DNA of 64,000 nt, taken from the NCBI RefSeq assembly GCF_900110485.1, contig NZ_FODY01000008.1, positions 62,001 through 126,000 on the forward strand, written 5' to 3'. Positions within the stretch are counted from its first letter, which is position 1, and the number at the start of each line of letters is the position of its first letter. Below are positions 1 to 9,797 of this stretch, piece after piece. The notes below the pieces were generated by a model. It saw nothing but the letters and a program-made list of their open reading frames with translations. It was not told the DNA's origin and did not search any database. The translations under genes and the position numbers were made by a program. The DNA is from Propionispora vibrioides (lineage in GTDB: Bacteria; Bacillota; Negativicutes; Propionisporales; Propionisporaceae).

Positions 1-817
1 CGGCCAACTAGGCTTTATTAATCTGCGGGGCAGGGTGGAAAACTCGTTTGAGTCCCAATTGGCCCGGCAACTAAAGACCAAAATCTTATTCAACTCACCC
101 TACGACTATACTGATATATTAAAAGAATTTACTCATATTGTATTGGCCGTTGGCGATTTCAGGTATACCGAGGAAATACAGCGAGTAAAAAGCAGTCTCG
201 CTGTTACTTTAAAGGGGGCAATCGTCGCCGGGAACTTCAATCAGCGCGAAGTGGCCGCCTGGCTTGACAACACCATAGCTCCCAAAGGGTATTGCTACTT
301 AATCCCCTTATCCGGCCAGGAAGCCAACATTACCTTAGCCTATCCGGAATATCCCGAGGCGCAGGGACTAAGCCAGAACAAGCTGTGGGACAAATTTTTC
401 GAACGGGTCTGTAAAGATACTCAGCAAGATTTAAGAGTCACCGATCAGTTTGAAATTCACCAGTACCGGATGGGAATTTCCGCTATTCCCCGCATCGGCA
501 ACACCTTCTTTGTCGGCAATTGCCTGGGAACTATGATGCCGGCGCTGGGCTTTGGCCAATTGCCGTCCATGTTATCCGGTATTTATGCTGCCCAGGATTT
601 GCTCGGGCAATCAAGCTACCAGAAAACGGCCAAATCCATTTACCAAAGTTATAACCACTCCCTGACACTCCGGAAGTTTCTAGAATCCTTAGACAATGCC
701 AAACTGGACACCCTTATTGATCTCGTAGGCACTCCCCTGGCTAACCGTTTGCTGAATAACCGGCGCATCAGCCTGCTAAAAATAATCAGCCGCCTGTTGG
801 CACCGCTTTTCGGATAA
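1..817 (+). CDS. FAD-dependent oxidoreductase, geranylgeranyl-reductase-like (C-terminal part)
   Basis: The reading frame is open to the left edge of the window, so the start and the N-terminal FAD-binding Rossmann motif lie outside; about 271 residues are visible. The segment IGNTFFVGNCLGTMMPALGFG, followed by SGIYAAQDLL, matches the second flavin-contacting motif of the geranylgeranyl reductase/halogenase-like flavoproteins (normally GDAAG...P..G.G, then SG..AA). The stretch GYCYLIPLSGQEANITLAY fits the substrate-domain G..W.FPL..... pattern of the same family. The GNCLG in place of GDAAG is a departure from the consensus. The substrate cannot be named. It ends 145 bp before an MFS gene on the same strand. 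Confidence 0.7.
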   Translation, partial: GQLGFINLRGRVENSFESQLARQLKTKILFNSPYDYTDILKEFTHIVLAVGDFRYTEEIQRVKSSLAVTLKGAIVAGNFNQREVAAWLDNTIAPKGYCYLIPLSGQEANITLAYPEYPEAQGLSQNKLWDKFFERVCKDTQQDLRVTDQFEIHQYRMGISAIPRIGNTFFVGNCLGTMMPALGFGQLPSMLSGIYAAQDLLGQSSYQKTAKSIYQSYNHSLTLRKFLESLDNAKLDTLIDLVGTPLANRLLNNRRISLLKIISRLLAPLFG

Positions 818-962
818 ACAAACGTCCCATTACCAAACAAAAGAATTGTTGAAATCTTACATCTAATGACCATAACCTGCCGGATAATCCGCTTGCTAAT
901 CCTACATAGCTGGCTTATGATTAAAATATCTGATAAAAATTGCCTAATTTGAGGAAATTACT

Positions 963-2384
963 ATGCTCAATTTACCATCCTTACCATACTATCGCTGGCT
1001 GGTGTTTGGCGTAACCGCTACAGGGACTTTCATGGCAACCCTTGATTCCAGCATTGTCAACGTCGCGCTGCCCCGCATCTCGACCACGCTTGATTCCAGC
1101 CTGCCACTGGTTCAGTGGGTCGTATCGGCTTATCTGCTGACCATTTCCTGCCTGCTGCCGCTATTTGGCCGTCTGGGCGACATGCTCGGCCGCCGCTCGG
1201 TCTATACCACCGGTTTTCTCATTTTTACCCTGGGTTCGCTGCTCTGCGGCCTGGCCGGCCACATTGCCCTGTTGATCACGGCCAGAGTGATCCAAGCCGT
1301 GGGAGCCGCCATGCTCATGGCCAACGCTTCGGCCATTGTGGCTGCCACCTTTCCCAGCTCCAGCCGTGGACAAGCCCTCGGCATGGTGGGAACCATTGTC
1401 GCGCTGGGCTCCCTGACAGGCCCCAGTGTGGGCGGCGTATTGGTTGATCTGTTTGGCTGGGAGTCGATCTTCTACGTCAATCTGCCGATTGGCTTACTCG
1501 GTTTTGCCGCCAGCCAGATTATTCTCCCCCGGGAAGCCCGCCAAACCGGCGAAGCCTTCGATTACCCGGGCGCCATACTGTTCGCTGCCGGCATGACCTG
1601 CTTTCTGCTCTCCATCATTCATGGTGAGGATTTAGGCTGGCTGTCCAAAACAGTCATTACCTTGTTTATCGCTGCCGTTGTTCTCTTAACCCTCTTTATC
1701 CGTCACGAAAAACGCGCCCCCTTTCCGATGATTGACCTAAGCCTATTTAAAATTTGGGCCTTCTGGTCCGGCAATGCCGCCGGTCTGATTTCCTTCATGG
1801 CCCTTTTTTCCAATACCATGCTGCTTCCCTTCTACCTAACCACTATCCTGCACCTAAGTCCTTCGCAGGTCGGCCTGCTGATGACCCCCTTCCCACTCTT
1901 AATGGCCCTGCTGGCCCCGGTCAGCGGTTATCTGTCCGACCGGATCAACCCGGCTTTTCTCAGCACCGCCGGGCTGAGTGTGACTACCCTGGGACTGCTC
2001 TCGCTAACCCTGTTGGGCGAACACAGCTCGCTTTGGGAAATCGCCTTTTCTCAGGCTACGCTGGGCTTAGGCAACGCACTCTTTCAATCTCCCAATAACA
2101 ACAGCGTCATGAGTTCGGTCCCGCCGGAAAAACTGGGCATTGCCAGCGGCTTCAATTCGCTGGTAAGAAATATTGGCCAGGTTTCGGGTATCGCCATCTC
2201 CGTGTCGATTTTCGAAAACCGCCAGGCCGCCGCACTGGCCGGTTTTACCCAGCCTGATGCGGCTCAGCAGGTTGCCGCCTTTCTGTCCGGCTACCACACC
2301 GCCCTGTTTGCGGGAGCCCTGTTTGCCGCTATCGGTGCCGCCTTATCCTTCGTCAGGCGGACTGAACTGGCCGCCAAAAACTAA
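963..2384 (+). CDS. MFS drug exporter, DHA2 (EmrB/QacA) family
   Basis: This 473-residue protein is hydrophobic throughout, with about 14 predicted membrane segments, the usual size and topology of DHA2 proton-coupled drug exporters in the inner membrane. The first helix carries FMATLDSSIVNVALP, the family's D-containing motif. Motif A appears as GRLGDMLGRRS near residue 70, and the antiporter motif C as LTGPSVGGVLVD near residue 153. The ATG at 963 follows a GAGGAAA ribosome site. An intrinsic terminator lies 13 bp after the stop. The substrate is not predictable, and no regulator gene is adjacent. Confidence 0.9.
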   Translation: MLNLPSLPYYRWLVFGVTATGTFMATLDSSIVNVALPRISTTLDSSLPLVQWVVSAYLLTISCLLPLFGRLGDMLGRRSVYTTGFLIFTLGSLLCGLAGHIALLITARVIQAVGAAMLMANASAIVAATFPSSSRGQALGMVGTIVALGSLTGPSVGGVLVDLFGWESIFYVNLPIGLLGFAASQIILPREARQTGEAFDYPGAILFAAGMTCFLLSIIHGEDLGWLSKTVITLFIAAVVLLTLFIRHEKRAPFPMIDLSLFKIWAFWSGNAAGLISFMALFSNTMLLPFYLTTILHLSPSQVGLLMTPFPLLMALLAPVSGYLSDRINPAFLSTAGLSVTTLGLLSLTLLGEHSSLWEIAFSQATLGLGNALFQSPNNNSVMSSVPPEKLGIASGFNSLVRNIGQVSGIAISVSIFENRQAAALAGFTQPDAAQQVAAFLSGYHTALFAGALFAAIGAALSFVRRTELAAKN

Positions 2385-2396
2385 ATCGACCGCTCC

Positions 2397-2435
2397 AACA
2401 GCAGCCTCCTCCCTGGCGGAGAGCCTGCTGTTTTT
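2397..2435 (+). terminator. Rho-independent terminator after the MFS gene
   Basis: The arms AACAGCAG (2397-2404) and CTGCTGTT (2425-2432) pair around a CTCC/GGAG inner stem and run into a T tract. It closes the MFS transcription unit before hcp. Confidence 0.8.
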
Positions 2436-2693
2436 ATGTTGCCTCCGGCAGACTCGGTCACTGTCCGCTGAGCCGTGAAAGGCAAGGATCTGCTATCGAT
2501 ATCATAATTATAAAAAAACAGGGAATAGTAATCTTGCTATAACTGCTTTTATTGGCAAAGACAGCAAAAAATGATAAATTTTTTATTTTATCGTGAAACC
2601 GGCAGGATTTTTTGACTGAAAATTCTAACTTATTCTCCAGGATTTCTTACTGTTAAAGTAAGGTCTAACTATATTAAAAAGGAGCGATTCGGT
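2436..2693 (+). promoter_or_regulatory. AT-rich leader and promoter region of hcp
   Basis: This stretch holds no gene. It is AT-rich and must carry the hcp promoter. A TTGACT hexamer at 2612-2617 could be a -35 element, but no convincing -10 lies at 16-18 bp. The ribosome site AAAAAGGAG at 2676-2684 is clear. I see no certain FNR, NsrR or Rex operator by eye, although hcp genes are usually controlled by such regulators. Confidence 0.4.
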
Positions 2694-4346
2694 TTGGACA
2701 ATGCGATGTTTTGTTACCAGTGTGAACAAACTTTCGGCGGCAAAGGATGTACCAAGGGCGGTGTCTGCGGTAAAACCCCGGAAATTGCCAATTTGCAGGA
2801 TCTACTGATTTACCAGCTAAAGGGTATCTCCTGCTATGCCAAGGAACTGATCGACCAAGGTAAACCGATTGACAAAGAGGTGGTTAAGTTTGTCGAAAAT
2901 TCCCTGTTCACCACTCTGACCAACGTCAACTTCGACGTCGATGTCCATGTAAAACGGCTGCAGGAATCGCAAAAAATAAAAGAACAGTTACGCAGCCAGG
3001 CCCCGCAGAAAACCTATCCCGACGCAGCCACCTACAATCTGAGCGATAGCAAGGAGGCCATGCTCAAGGATGCGGTCAAGGCGGGCATTATGTACGACCA
3101 GACCCTGGACGCCGACATCCGTTCCCTGCGCTCCACCGTCCTGTACGGCCTAAAGGGTATCAGCGCCTACGGTCATCAGGCCAGATTTATCAACTTTTAC
3201 AGCGACCAGGTAGACAACTTCTACTTCCAGGGGTTAGAAGCCACTACCAACGATAATCTCACCCTGGACGACATGATTCGTGTGGTTATGCGGACAGGTA
3301 ATATGAGCGTCGAAGTCATGAAGGTACTGGACGAGGCCAATACGACGACCTATCAAAACCCATCGCCCCACCAGGTTGATGTCAACCCCAAAAAGGGCCC
3401 CTTTATCATTATCTCCGGTCATGACCTGCGCGATCTGGAAATGCTGCTGGAGCAAACCGAAGGAAAGGGTATCAACATCTATACCCACGGCGAAATGCTG
3501 CCGGCCCACGGCTATCCGGGACTGAAAAAATATAAACACCTGGCCGGCAACTACGGCTCGGCCTGGCAAAATCAGCAGAAAGAATTTGACAACCTGCCGG
3601 GCTGTATCCTGATGACCACCAACTGTCTGATGCGCCCCCGGGAAACTTATAAGGACCGGATTTTTACGACCAACGTAGTCGGCTGGGAAGGTGTGAAAAA
3701 CATTAAAACCAAGCCTGACGGCACTAAGGATTTCAGTGAAATCATCGATAAGGCCTTAGAGTTAGGTGGCTTTACCGAAGATGAAGAAGCGCACAAAATC
3801 CTGGTCGGCTTCGGGCACCACGCCACCCTATCCCATGCCGAAGCCATTGTCAATGCAGTAAAGGACGGCAAGGTGCGCCACTTCTTCCTCATCGGCGGCT
3901 GCGACGGTGCCCGGCCGGGACGCAATTACTACACCGAGTTCGCCAAACTCGTTCCAGAGGACTGCGTCATCCTGACCCTGGCCTGCGGCAAATACCGTTT
4001 CAATAAGCTGGATTTCGGTACTGTCGCCGGTCTGCCGCGGCTCTTAGACATCGGGCAGTGCAACGATGCCTATTCGGCCGTCCGGATTGCCACAGCGCTG
4101 GCCGATGCCTTCGATACCGATGTCAATTCCTTGCCGCTATCCATCGTGCTGTCCTGGTACGAGCAAAAGGCCGTTGCCGACCTGTTGGCGCTCTTATCGC
4201 TTGGCATCCAAAATATGCGGCTCGGTCCCAGCTTGCCGGCCTTCCTGTCGCCTAATGTGCTGCAATATCTGGTGGAAACCTTCAGCATCAAACCGATCAG
4301 CACACCGGAGGACGACTTGAAGAGCCTGCTTAAACAGGCAAACTAA
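2694..4346 (+). CDS. hcp: Hydroxylamine reductase (hybrid cluster protein)
   Basis: This 550-residue protein has the Hcp hallmark near the N-terminus: four cysteines spaced CX2CX8CX5C (MFCYQCEQT...GKGCTKGGVCGK), which bind the proximal Fe-S cluster. Hybrid-cluster ligands are also recognisable: ISGHD and YTHGEMLPAHGYP (His/Glu, about residues 243-275), TNCLMRP, GGCDGARPGR, LACGKYRFN and the late SWYEQKAVA glutamate. The family is cytoplasmic and reduces hydroxylamine to ammonia or acts as an NO reductase in nitrosative stress. The TTG at 2694 lies 10 bp from the AAAAAGGAG site. The alternative ATG at 2706 is 22 bp away and so less likely. No hcr reductase gene is adjacent. Confidence 0.96.
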   Translation: MDNAMFCYQCEQTFGGKGCTKGGVCGKTPEIANLQDLLIYQLKGISCYAKELIDQGKPIDKEVVKFVENSLFTTLTNVNFDVDVHVKRLQESQKIKEQLRSQAPQKTYPDAATYNLSDSKEAMLKDAVKAGIMYDQTLDADIRSLRSTVLYGLKGISAYGHQARFINFYSDQVDNFYFQGLEATTNDNLTLDDMIRVVMRTGNMSVEVMKVLDEANTTTYQNPSPHQVDVNPKKGPFIIISGHDLRDLEMLLEQTEGKGINIYTHGEMLPAHGYPGLKKYKHLAGNYGSAWQNQQKEFDNLPGCILMTTNCLMRPRETYKDRIFTTNVVGWEGVKNIKTKPDGTKDFSEIIDKALELGGFTEDEEAHKILVGFGHHATLSHAEAIVNAVKDGKVRHFFLIGGCDGARPGRNYYTEFAKLVPEDCVILTLACGKYRFNKLDFGTVAGLPRLLDIGQCNDAYSAVRIATALADAFDTDVNSLPLSIVLSWYEQKAVADLLALLSLGIQNMRLGPSLPAFLSPNVLQYLVETFSIKPISTPEDDLKSLLKQAN

Positions 4347-4423
4347 TCTTTGCCTCGCGCTCGCGCTGCTGCGAGGGCGTAGTAAGAGTCGCAAGGCCCG
4401 CCCCCTATTCAATCTAAAATGTA

Positions 4424-4460
4424 AAACGGCAAGGCTCAAAAATTTTGAGTCTTGCCGTTT
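4424..4460. terminator. Bidirectional hairpin terminator, copy 1 of the ACGGCAAGG family
   Basis: This near-perfect inverted repeat has arms AAACGGCAAG.CTCAAAA and TTTTGAG.CTTGCCGTTT. It sits between convergent hcp and gnd and has A/T tracts on both sides, so it can stop transcription from both directions. The same arm sequence recurs near 35.05, 43.18 and 44.88 kb. Confidence 0.88.
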
Positions 4461-4511
4461 CTTATGTCTGACCGAAAGACCTGCTGCAGGGAACTGCGCT
4501 TGCCGTTTGTT

Positions 4512-5918
4512 TTATGCTTCCCAGTTATGATGGAAAGTGCCTTCCTTGTCGTTCCGTTCAAAGGTGTGGGCCCCAAAATAGTCCCGTTGGGCCTGCAACA
4601 GATTGGCCGGAAGCTCGGCCGCCCGGTAACTGTCGAAATAGGACAGGGAGCTGGTAAAGGCCGGCACCGGAATTCCTGCCTGAATGGCGGCAACCACTAC
4701 TTCCCGCCAGTCCTTCTGGTAATTTTCTATACTGGTGCGGAAATACTCATCCAGAAACAGGCTGGGCAAGCCCTGATCCTTATCGTAGGCTTTCTTGATT
4801 TTATTTAAAAACTGCGCCCGGATAATGCAGCCGCCGCGGAAAATCATCGCAATACTGCCCAGATCCAAATTCCAGCCGTACTGCCGGGAGGCACCGGCCA
4901 TCAGACTGAATCCCTGGGCATAGGCGCCGATTTTGCTGACATACAGGGCCCGGCGAATGGCTTCGGCGAAAGCCGCCGGCTTACGAACAGAATGTGCTTC
5001 CGGTCCGGTCAAACGCTTGGCGGCTGCCACCCGTTCATCCTTCATGGCCGACAGATAGCGTTCAAATACAGCAGTGGTAATCGACGGGATGGGCACGCCC
5101 AGGTCCAGCGCCACCTGACTGGTCCATTTGCCGGTACCTTTTTGTCCGGCCTTATCCAGAATAACTTCCACCATAGGCTTCCCTGTGGCCGGATCGATTT
5201 TCCCTAAAATATCGGCCGTAATTTCAATCAGGTAACTGTTTAGTTCGCCCTGGTTCCAGCCGGCAAAAATCCCCTTAATTTCCTCAGGCTTGAGGCCCAA
5301 TAGCTCTTTCAGCAAAATGTAGGCCTCGCAAATGAGCTGCATATCGGCATATTCAATGCCGTTATGCACCATTTTGACAAAATGCCCCGCCCCGTCGCTG
5401 CCAATATAGGTGCAGCAGGCATCCTCCCCTACCTTGGCCGCAATAGCCTCAAAAATAGGCTGCACCAAGGCATAGGCTTGCGGGTCGCCGCCCGGCATAA
5501 TCGCCGGTCCTTTTAGCGCGCCTTCCTCTCCGCCGGACACGCCGGTACCAATAAAGTGAATTCCTTGAGCGGCAAGCTGCTGATGACGGCGAATGGTGTC
5601 CTGATAAAAGGAATTGCCGCCGTCAATCAAAATATCTCCCTGCTCCAGATAGGGCAAAAGCTGCTCAATAGTGGTATCCACCGGACTGCCGGCTTTGACC
5701 ATAATCAGTATTTTGCGCGGCCGTTCCAACGACGCAACCAATTCCTGCAGCGAATAGGCCCCCGTCAGTTGCCGTCCGGCTGCCTCAGCCAGCAATTGCT
5801 TTGTTTTCTCCTCCGAACGGTTGTAAACCGCTACGGCATAGCCGTGATTGGCCATATTGAATGCCAGATTTTTTCCCATGACCGCAAGACCGATTACGCC
5901 AATCTGACTCTTATTCAT
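4512..5918 (-). CDS. gnd: 6-phosphogluconate dehydrogenase, decarboxylating (long form)
   Basis: This 468-residue protein has the length of classical dimeric Gnd. It oxidises and decarboxylates 6-phosphogluconate to ribulose 5-phosphate with NAD(P)+. The N-terminal Rossmann motif [13 protein letters not shown], the substrate motif GVSGGEEGA, the catalytic [12 protein letters not shown] (Lys and His/Asn) and the long C-terminal helical domain are all present. The start chosen is the ATG preceded by AAAGGAGGAAGC; the longer frame upstream has no ribosome site. A strong terminator separates it from the operon upstream, so it is probably transcribed on its own. Two short Gnd-like paralogues lie at 6.1-7.0 and 16.6-17.5 kb. 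Confidence 0.96.
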   Translation of the reverse strand: MNKSQIGVIGLAVMGKNLAFNMANHGYAVAVYNRSEEKTKQLLAEAAGRQLTGAYSLQELVASLERPRKILIMVKAGSPVDTTIEQLLPYLEQGDILIDGGNSFYQDTIRRHQQLAAQGIHFIGTGVSGGEEGALKGPAIMPGGDPQAYALVQPIFEAIAAKVGEDACCTYIGSDGAGHFVKMVHNGIEYADMQLICEAYILLKELLGLKPEEIKGIFAGWNQGELNSYLIEITADILGKIDPATGKPMVEVILDKAGQKGTGKWTSQVALDLGVPIPSITTAVFERYLSAMKDERVAAAKRLTGPEAHSVRKPAAFAEAIRRALYVSKIGAYAQGFSLMAGASRQYGWNLDLGSIAMIFRGGCIIRAQFLNKIKKAYDKDQGLPSLFLDEYFRTSIENYQKDWREVVVAAIQAGIPVPAFTSSLSYFDSYRAAELPANLLQAQRDYFGAHTFERNDKEGTFHHNWEA

Positions 5919-5977
5919 ATTGCTTCCTCCTTTTTTCCATTTGCGCTGAAACAAAAATGTATCGTATTTTTCTTAAG

Positions 5978-6027
5978 AAAAAGGGCGTGTTCCTAGAACG
6001 CTTTTATAACGCCCCAATGGACACGCC
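5978..6027 (-). terminator. Terminator closing sugar-acid operon A
   Basis: Read on the minus strand, GGCGTGTCC (6027-6019) pairs with GGAACACGCC (993-984 of the 5.9-kb block), with a smaller inner AGCG/CGTT stem. It is followed by CTTTTTCTT. It lies after the short gnd-like gene and before gnd. Confidence 0.75.
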
Positions 6028-6071
6028 TTAGCAAAGTTTCCCTTCAACTATCCACCAGAGAACATACACTT

Positions 6072-6971
6072 TTACCTGCACGAGGCCACGGCATGCCCGC
6101 CAAATTGATTGCGTAAGGCAGCCACCACTTTACCGGAGAAGGTATCTGTCTCTAAGGAACGATAGCGCATCAGGAGAGCTAGGGCAATAACCGGAGTACA
6201 AACCGCATGTTCAAGCGCCTCTTCCACCGACCACTTGCCCTCGCCCGTTGAGTACATGATCCCCTTGATACCACTTAAATCACAATCTGTCTGCAGGGCA
6301 TTCTCCAGTAATTCCATCAACCAGCTCCGAATCACCGACCCATGGTTCCACACGCCGGCAACATCTTTAAGATTATAGTCAAAGCCGCTCTTCTGGAGCA
6401 GTTCAAATCCTTCGGCAATCGCCTGCATCATACCATACTCAATGCCGTTATGGATCATTTTGCAGTAATGCCCGCTGCCACTGGCGCCGGTATAAACACA
6501 CCCCTGTGCAACTGATATACTGAGAAACAGCGGTGCGCAATAATCATAAATTTCTTTGTCACCACCAACCATCAAACAGACTCCTTGTTTTGCACCGCTT
6601 ACCCCACCGCTGGTTCCGCAATCGAGATAATGAATACCGTATTTTTTTAGCCGCGTATATCGGTGCAAGGTGTCTTTATAGTGCGAATTACCACCATCAA
6701 TCAAGATATCTCCCGCACTGAGTTGAGGCAGCACCTGCTCAATCGTTTGTTCCACCGGTTCACCAACGGGAAGCATCAAATAGATAATTCTCGGCGAGGT
6801 CAGGCAACTGACTAGATTTTCTATTGATCCGGCAATGGTTGCTCCCTTTGCATCCAGCCCTTTCATATTGTCGGGATTAATATCATAAACAGTAAGTTCG
6901 TGTCCTTTATCCAAGACATTTTCCGCCAGGTTGTAACCCATCTTGCCTATCCCAATTAAACCCAGTTTCAT
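6072..6971 (-). CDS. Short-form 6-phosphogluconate dehydrogenase-like (GndA/YqeC type)
   Basis: At 299 residues this is the short Gnd form, lacking most of the C-terminal helical domain. It has the nucleotide motif GLIGIGKMGYNLA with DIN at the end of strand 2 (an acidic residue favours NAD+), the substrate motif CGTSGGVSGA and catalytic GHYCKMIHNGIEYGMMQ near residues 165-182. The family oxidatively decarboxylates 6-phosphoaldonates to pentulose phosphates. It is the last gene of PTS operon A, so its substrate is probably the phosphorylated product of that PTS. It is close to the paralogue at 16.6-17.5 kb, for example in the C-terminal SLE.DTFSGKVVAALRNQFG. Confidence 0.9.
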   Translation of the reverse strand: MKLGLIGIGKMGYNLAENVLDKGHELTVYDINPDNMKGLDAKGATIAGSIENLVSCLTSPRIIYLMLPVGEPVEQTIEQVLPQLSAGDILIDGGNSHYKDTLHRYTRLKKYGIHYLDCGTSGGVSGAKQGVCLMVGGDKEIYDYCAPLFLSISVAQGCVYTGASGSGHYCKMIHNGIEYGMMQAIAEGFELLQKSGFDYNLKDVAGVWNHGSVIRSWLMELLENALQTDCDLSGIKGIMYSTGEGKWSVEEALEHAVCTPVIALALLMRYRSLETDTFSGKVVAALRNQFGGHAVASCR

Positions 6972-7084
6972 ATAGTTCCTCCTAACGGCTGCTGGATTCC
7001 ATCCCTGTTCCAGCTTATAGTAGTCAAACCGTCGTTCTCCCCAGTCTATCCATTTACATAGTCAGTTCCCCCGCCAAGGTCTAT

Positions 7085-7885
7085 TTATTCGAGATATTGT
7101 TTCAGAGCTTTCTCCACTCCCAAATGGTCATGATCACCAATTACCACGTTGGCAACTTCTTTTACTTCTTCACAGCCATTAGCCATAGCCAAACCGATAC
7201 CAGCAATTTTGATCATCCCAACATCATTGCACTCATTACCAATCGCCATAATGTTTTTCCAGGCAAGACCATAATATTCTTTAATGGCCAGCAAAGCATT
7301 TTCTTTACCTGCCTGCCGGTCAACCAAGCCTAACCCGCTTTTCCCCTCAGCAAACACTTGTAGCTGGGGACAATGCTCCCGGATGGCAGCATGATAAAAT
7401 GACAGCAACTCGTCGGCAATGTCCAAGGCAAATAAGTTGTAAGCCGACTCCGGTATAAATACCAGACTTTTCCCCTCCATCGACCTGCCGGGAGAGTGAT
7501 GGGCCTGCGAAAACAGTCTTGTTCTTTCATCCATATTCCGGATGTAAAAATACTCCCGGCCGTAAACTTTAAAATACGTCTGATACTCCTCAAGCAGCCG
7601 CACCGCATAGTGGTAGTCCGGCAAAGACATGGGGTGATTATAAAGGACCTTACCATTGCCTGGGATAAAAACATAACTTCCCCCCAGAGCTATCAGTGGT
7701 GTCGTAATTCCCAACAGTTCATAAGCCGGTAAAGCTCCGACCGGCATGCGGGACGATGCTACCACTACCCTGATGCCCAGTTTGCTAATTTGCTTTATAT
7801 ACTGTACCGTACTTTCCGGTATCTGTTTATTACTGTCCAGCAAAGTGCCATCAAGATCGAGGGCTATTAATTTTATCTCCTGCAT
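7085..7885 (-). CDS. Cof-type HAD-IIB phosphatase
   Basis: This 266-residue cytoplasmic hydrolase has the HAD motif I DLDGTLLDS near residue 9, motif II VVASSR near residue 42, and the C-terminal motif GNECNDVGMI (Cof/YidA usually have GD..ND.aM; here an N replaces the first D). The family dephosphorylates sugar phosphates. The start ATG follows GGAGGAACC; the longer frame begins inside that ribosome site. It lies in operon A between the PTS IIB gene and the short Gnd, suggesting removal of phosphate from an operon intermediate or overflow product. Confidence 0.88.
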   Translation of the reverse strand: MQEIKLIALDLDGTLLDSNKQIPESTVQYIKQISKLGIRVVVASSRMPVGALPAYELLGITTPLIALGGSYVFIPGNGKVLYNHPMSLPDYHYAVRLLEEYQTYFKVYGREYFYIRNMDERTRLFSQAHHSPGRSMEGKSLVFIPESAYNLFALDIADELLSFYHAAIREHCPQLQVFAEGKSGLGLVDRQAGKENALLAIKEYYGLAWKNIMAIGNECNDVGMIKIAGIGLAMANGCEEVKEVANVVIGDHDHLGVEKALKQYLE

Positions 7886-7919
7886 AGGTTCCTCCCATGT
7901 CAATGCCTTAAGCTGTCTG

Positions 7920-8414
7920 CTAAGATATGGATTTCAATCCGTTTTCCAGACTAACCAATTTGGTATCCGGCACAGTTTGGAAGAATATTTTGACTCCCTT
8001 GGCATTCAGCTCTTTCAGTATCTCCACATCAGCGGGCAGCAAGGCCACACTATCAATGACAAACTTGGCATCTTTTTTCTTAGCAACCCCGCCTACATTT
8101 AAATTATCAAGCGGCATGCCTTTTTCAATCGCTTGTTTGACGGCGCCAATCGTTTTAAACAGCAAAATCGCCCGGTCATTGCCAAAGTTGTCTTTTTCCC
8201 AATATTCTACGGCACCATCTATGGAAAACACTTTAATCGTCATCCCCGAATTGGCTGTGGACATAGCATAAATATCCTTCATAAAAGGGTCTTTGGCTAT
8301 TTCGTCATCTATAACAAAAATTGCGTTACTATTGAAACCACCTTTTGACCACTTTGTCATAACCTGCCCATGAATCAAGCGATCATCCACTCTGGTTAAA
8401 CAAATTGCTCCCAT
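7920..8414 (-). CDS. PTS mannose/fructose/sorbose-family IIB component
   Basis: At 164 residues this is a typical stand-alone IIB of the mannose family. The phosphorylated histidine is in RVDDRLIHGQVMTKW near residue 15. It takes phosphate from IIA and passes it to the sugar entering through IIC/IID, at the inner face of the membrane. I place the start at the ATG 8 bp after GAAAGGG, giving MGAICLTR; the longer frame would begin at an ATG six codons upstream. Neighbours are IIA upstream and the HAD phosphatase downstream. Confidence 0.93.
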   Translation of the reverse strand: MGAICLTRVDDRLIHGQVMTKWSKGGFNSNAIFVIDDEIAKDPFMKDIYAMSTANSGMTIKVFSIDGAVEYWEKDNFGNDRAILLFKTIGAVKQAIEKGMPLDNLNVGGVAKKKDAKFVIDSVALLPADVEILKELNAKGVKIFFQTVPDTKLVSLENGLKSIS

Positions 8415-8440
8415 GCTATCAACCCTTTCCAATTTTTTTA

Positions 8441-8833
8441 TTAAGGAAATTGTTTTATGCCATCAATTCCGGAATTAGTCACGGCGTCAAGAAGTTCCGC
8501 CGGTTCCTTGGTATCGCGGGAAGTGAACAATTCGATAAGCATTAATATGTTCACTCCGGTAATTACCTTTACATCATACATTTTTGCCATATATAAACCA
8601 ACATTGGAGGGACTGCCACCCAATAAATCAACAAAAATGACAACTTCTTTGCCAGCTTCCTTAGCCGACTTTACAATTTGCTCCGCTTCCTTGCGAAGTT
8701 CATCGACATCATTTCCCAAGCATAGCCCCAAAGCAAACGCATTCTCTTGTTGACCAATAATCATTTCCACACTTTTTAGCAATTCAATGCCAAATTTGCC
8801 ATGGGTAATCACCAGCACCACTGTTTGTTTCAT
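8441..8833 (-). CDS. PTS mannose/fructose/sorbose-family IIA component
   Basis: This 130-residue protein has the mannose-type IIA fold signature: VLVITHGKFG at the N-terminus with the phosphoacceptor His near residue 11, then VDLLGGSPSNVG around residue 70 (DL.GGSP.N is the family motif). It receives phosphate from HPr and donates it to IIB. It is encoded as a separate small gene between IID and IIB. Confidence 0.94.
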   Translation of the reverse strand: MKQTVVLVITHGKFGIELLKSVEMIIGQQENAFALGLCLGNDVDELRKEAEQIVKSAKEAGKEVVIFVDLLGGSPSNVGLYMAKMYDVKVITGVNILMLIELFTSRDTKEPAELLDAVTNSGIDGIKQFP

Positions 8834-8903
8834 AGTTTCACCTCATCATTGACATAGGCAGCACTGGTTGGCAACAACCGGCTGTTACTATCATTGGTTA
8901 CCC

Positions 8904-9782
8904 TTACAATATACCGACTCCGGCAAGAACTCCTAAAATAACCGACATGCCAACCAGAGCGTGCGTAATTTTCAATCCTTTTCGCGTGAAATACCAATAT
9001 ACACCCATAACCGTAATCAGCGGCAGCAGTCCCGGCAAAATCTGATCAAAAATTTTCTGAAGCACAAATTCCTTGCCGGAAATACTCCATTTCAAACTGC
9101 TTTCCACTTTTACATAAGAAGCGGCCAAAATCCCCATCATAAATATCCCTAAGACAGATAGTCCATTGATAATTCTCTTGATATTTTTACCGCCCACAAT
9201 TTCACTTACTGCGGCCCGCCCCAGCCGATGGCCCAGCTTAACAAAATAGAACCCATATGTATACGTCAAAGCCACGAAAGCAAGCCAGGGGATTAATGCG
9301 CCCAGGCCGCTGCCGGCTTGTGCCCAGGGCAGAAAGATCGCCAATAGAATATATTGCACCGTACCGGAGTCGATGGCATCACCGATCCCTGCCAATGGTC
9401 CCATTAAGCCCACTTTAGTGGCATTAATAATGCCGCTTTCTTCACTGTCAGGATCAATACTGCCATCCGCCAAGCCCTGCGCTCTGGCTTCTTCCAGCGA
9501 TATGGTGATCCCCAGTATCGTCCCCCCGCCCCATACGGCCTGAGTGTTAAAAAACTGGGAATGCCGTTCATAGGCCTCTTTAACATGCCGATCATCTTTA
9601 TATAATTTTCTTATTATCGGCATAAGTGCCCACAGCAAGGAAGGGGCAATCATCCGGTCAAAGCTATGAGGAATCTCATTAGCATACCACCAGCGAAACC
9701 AGCTTTTCGCTAAATCCTTATTGGTAATTTTCTCGGGAGGAGCAATTGGATTTGTTTCCTGATTAGTAAGTTCTTCACTCAT
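8904..9782 (-). CDS. PTS mannose-family IID component
   Basis: At 292 residues this is the normal length of IID. The family signature SFDRMIAPSLLWALMPII (usually NfErmq..gf...l.P) is near residue 42. Then comes GPLAGIGDAIDSGTVQYILLAI, the conserved G.lAGiGD segment, and a hydrophobic C-terminus with several membrane spans. With IIC it forms the transmembrane translocator. Order IIC-IID-IIA-IIB, with spacings of 16-90 bp, supports one transcript. Confidence 0.94.
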   Translation of the reverse strand: MSEELTNQETNPIAPPEKITNKDLAKSWFRWWYANEIPHSFDRMIAPSLLWALMPIIRKLYKDDRHVKEAYERHSQFFNTQAVWGGGTILGITISLEEARAQGLADGSIDPDSEESGIINATKVGLMGPLAGIGDAIDSGTVQYILLAIFLPWAQAGSGLGALIPWLAFVALTYTYGFYFVKLGHRLGRAAVSEIVGGKNIKRIINGLSVLGIFMMGILAASYVKVESSLKWSISGKEFVLQKIFDQILPGLLPLITVMGVYWYFTRKGLKITHALVGMSVILGVLAGVGIL

Positions 9783-9797
9783 TATTATTCACCCCTT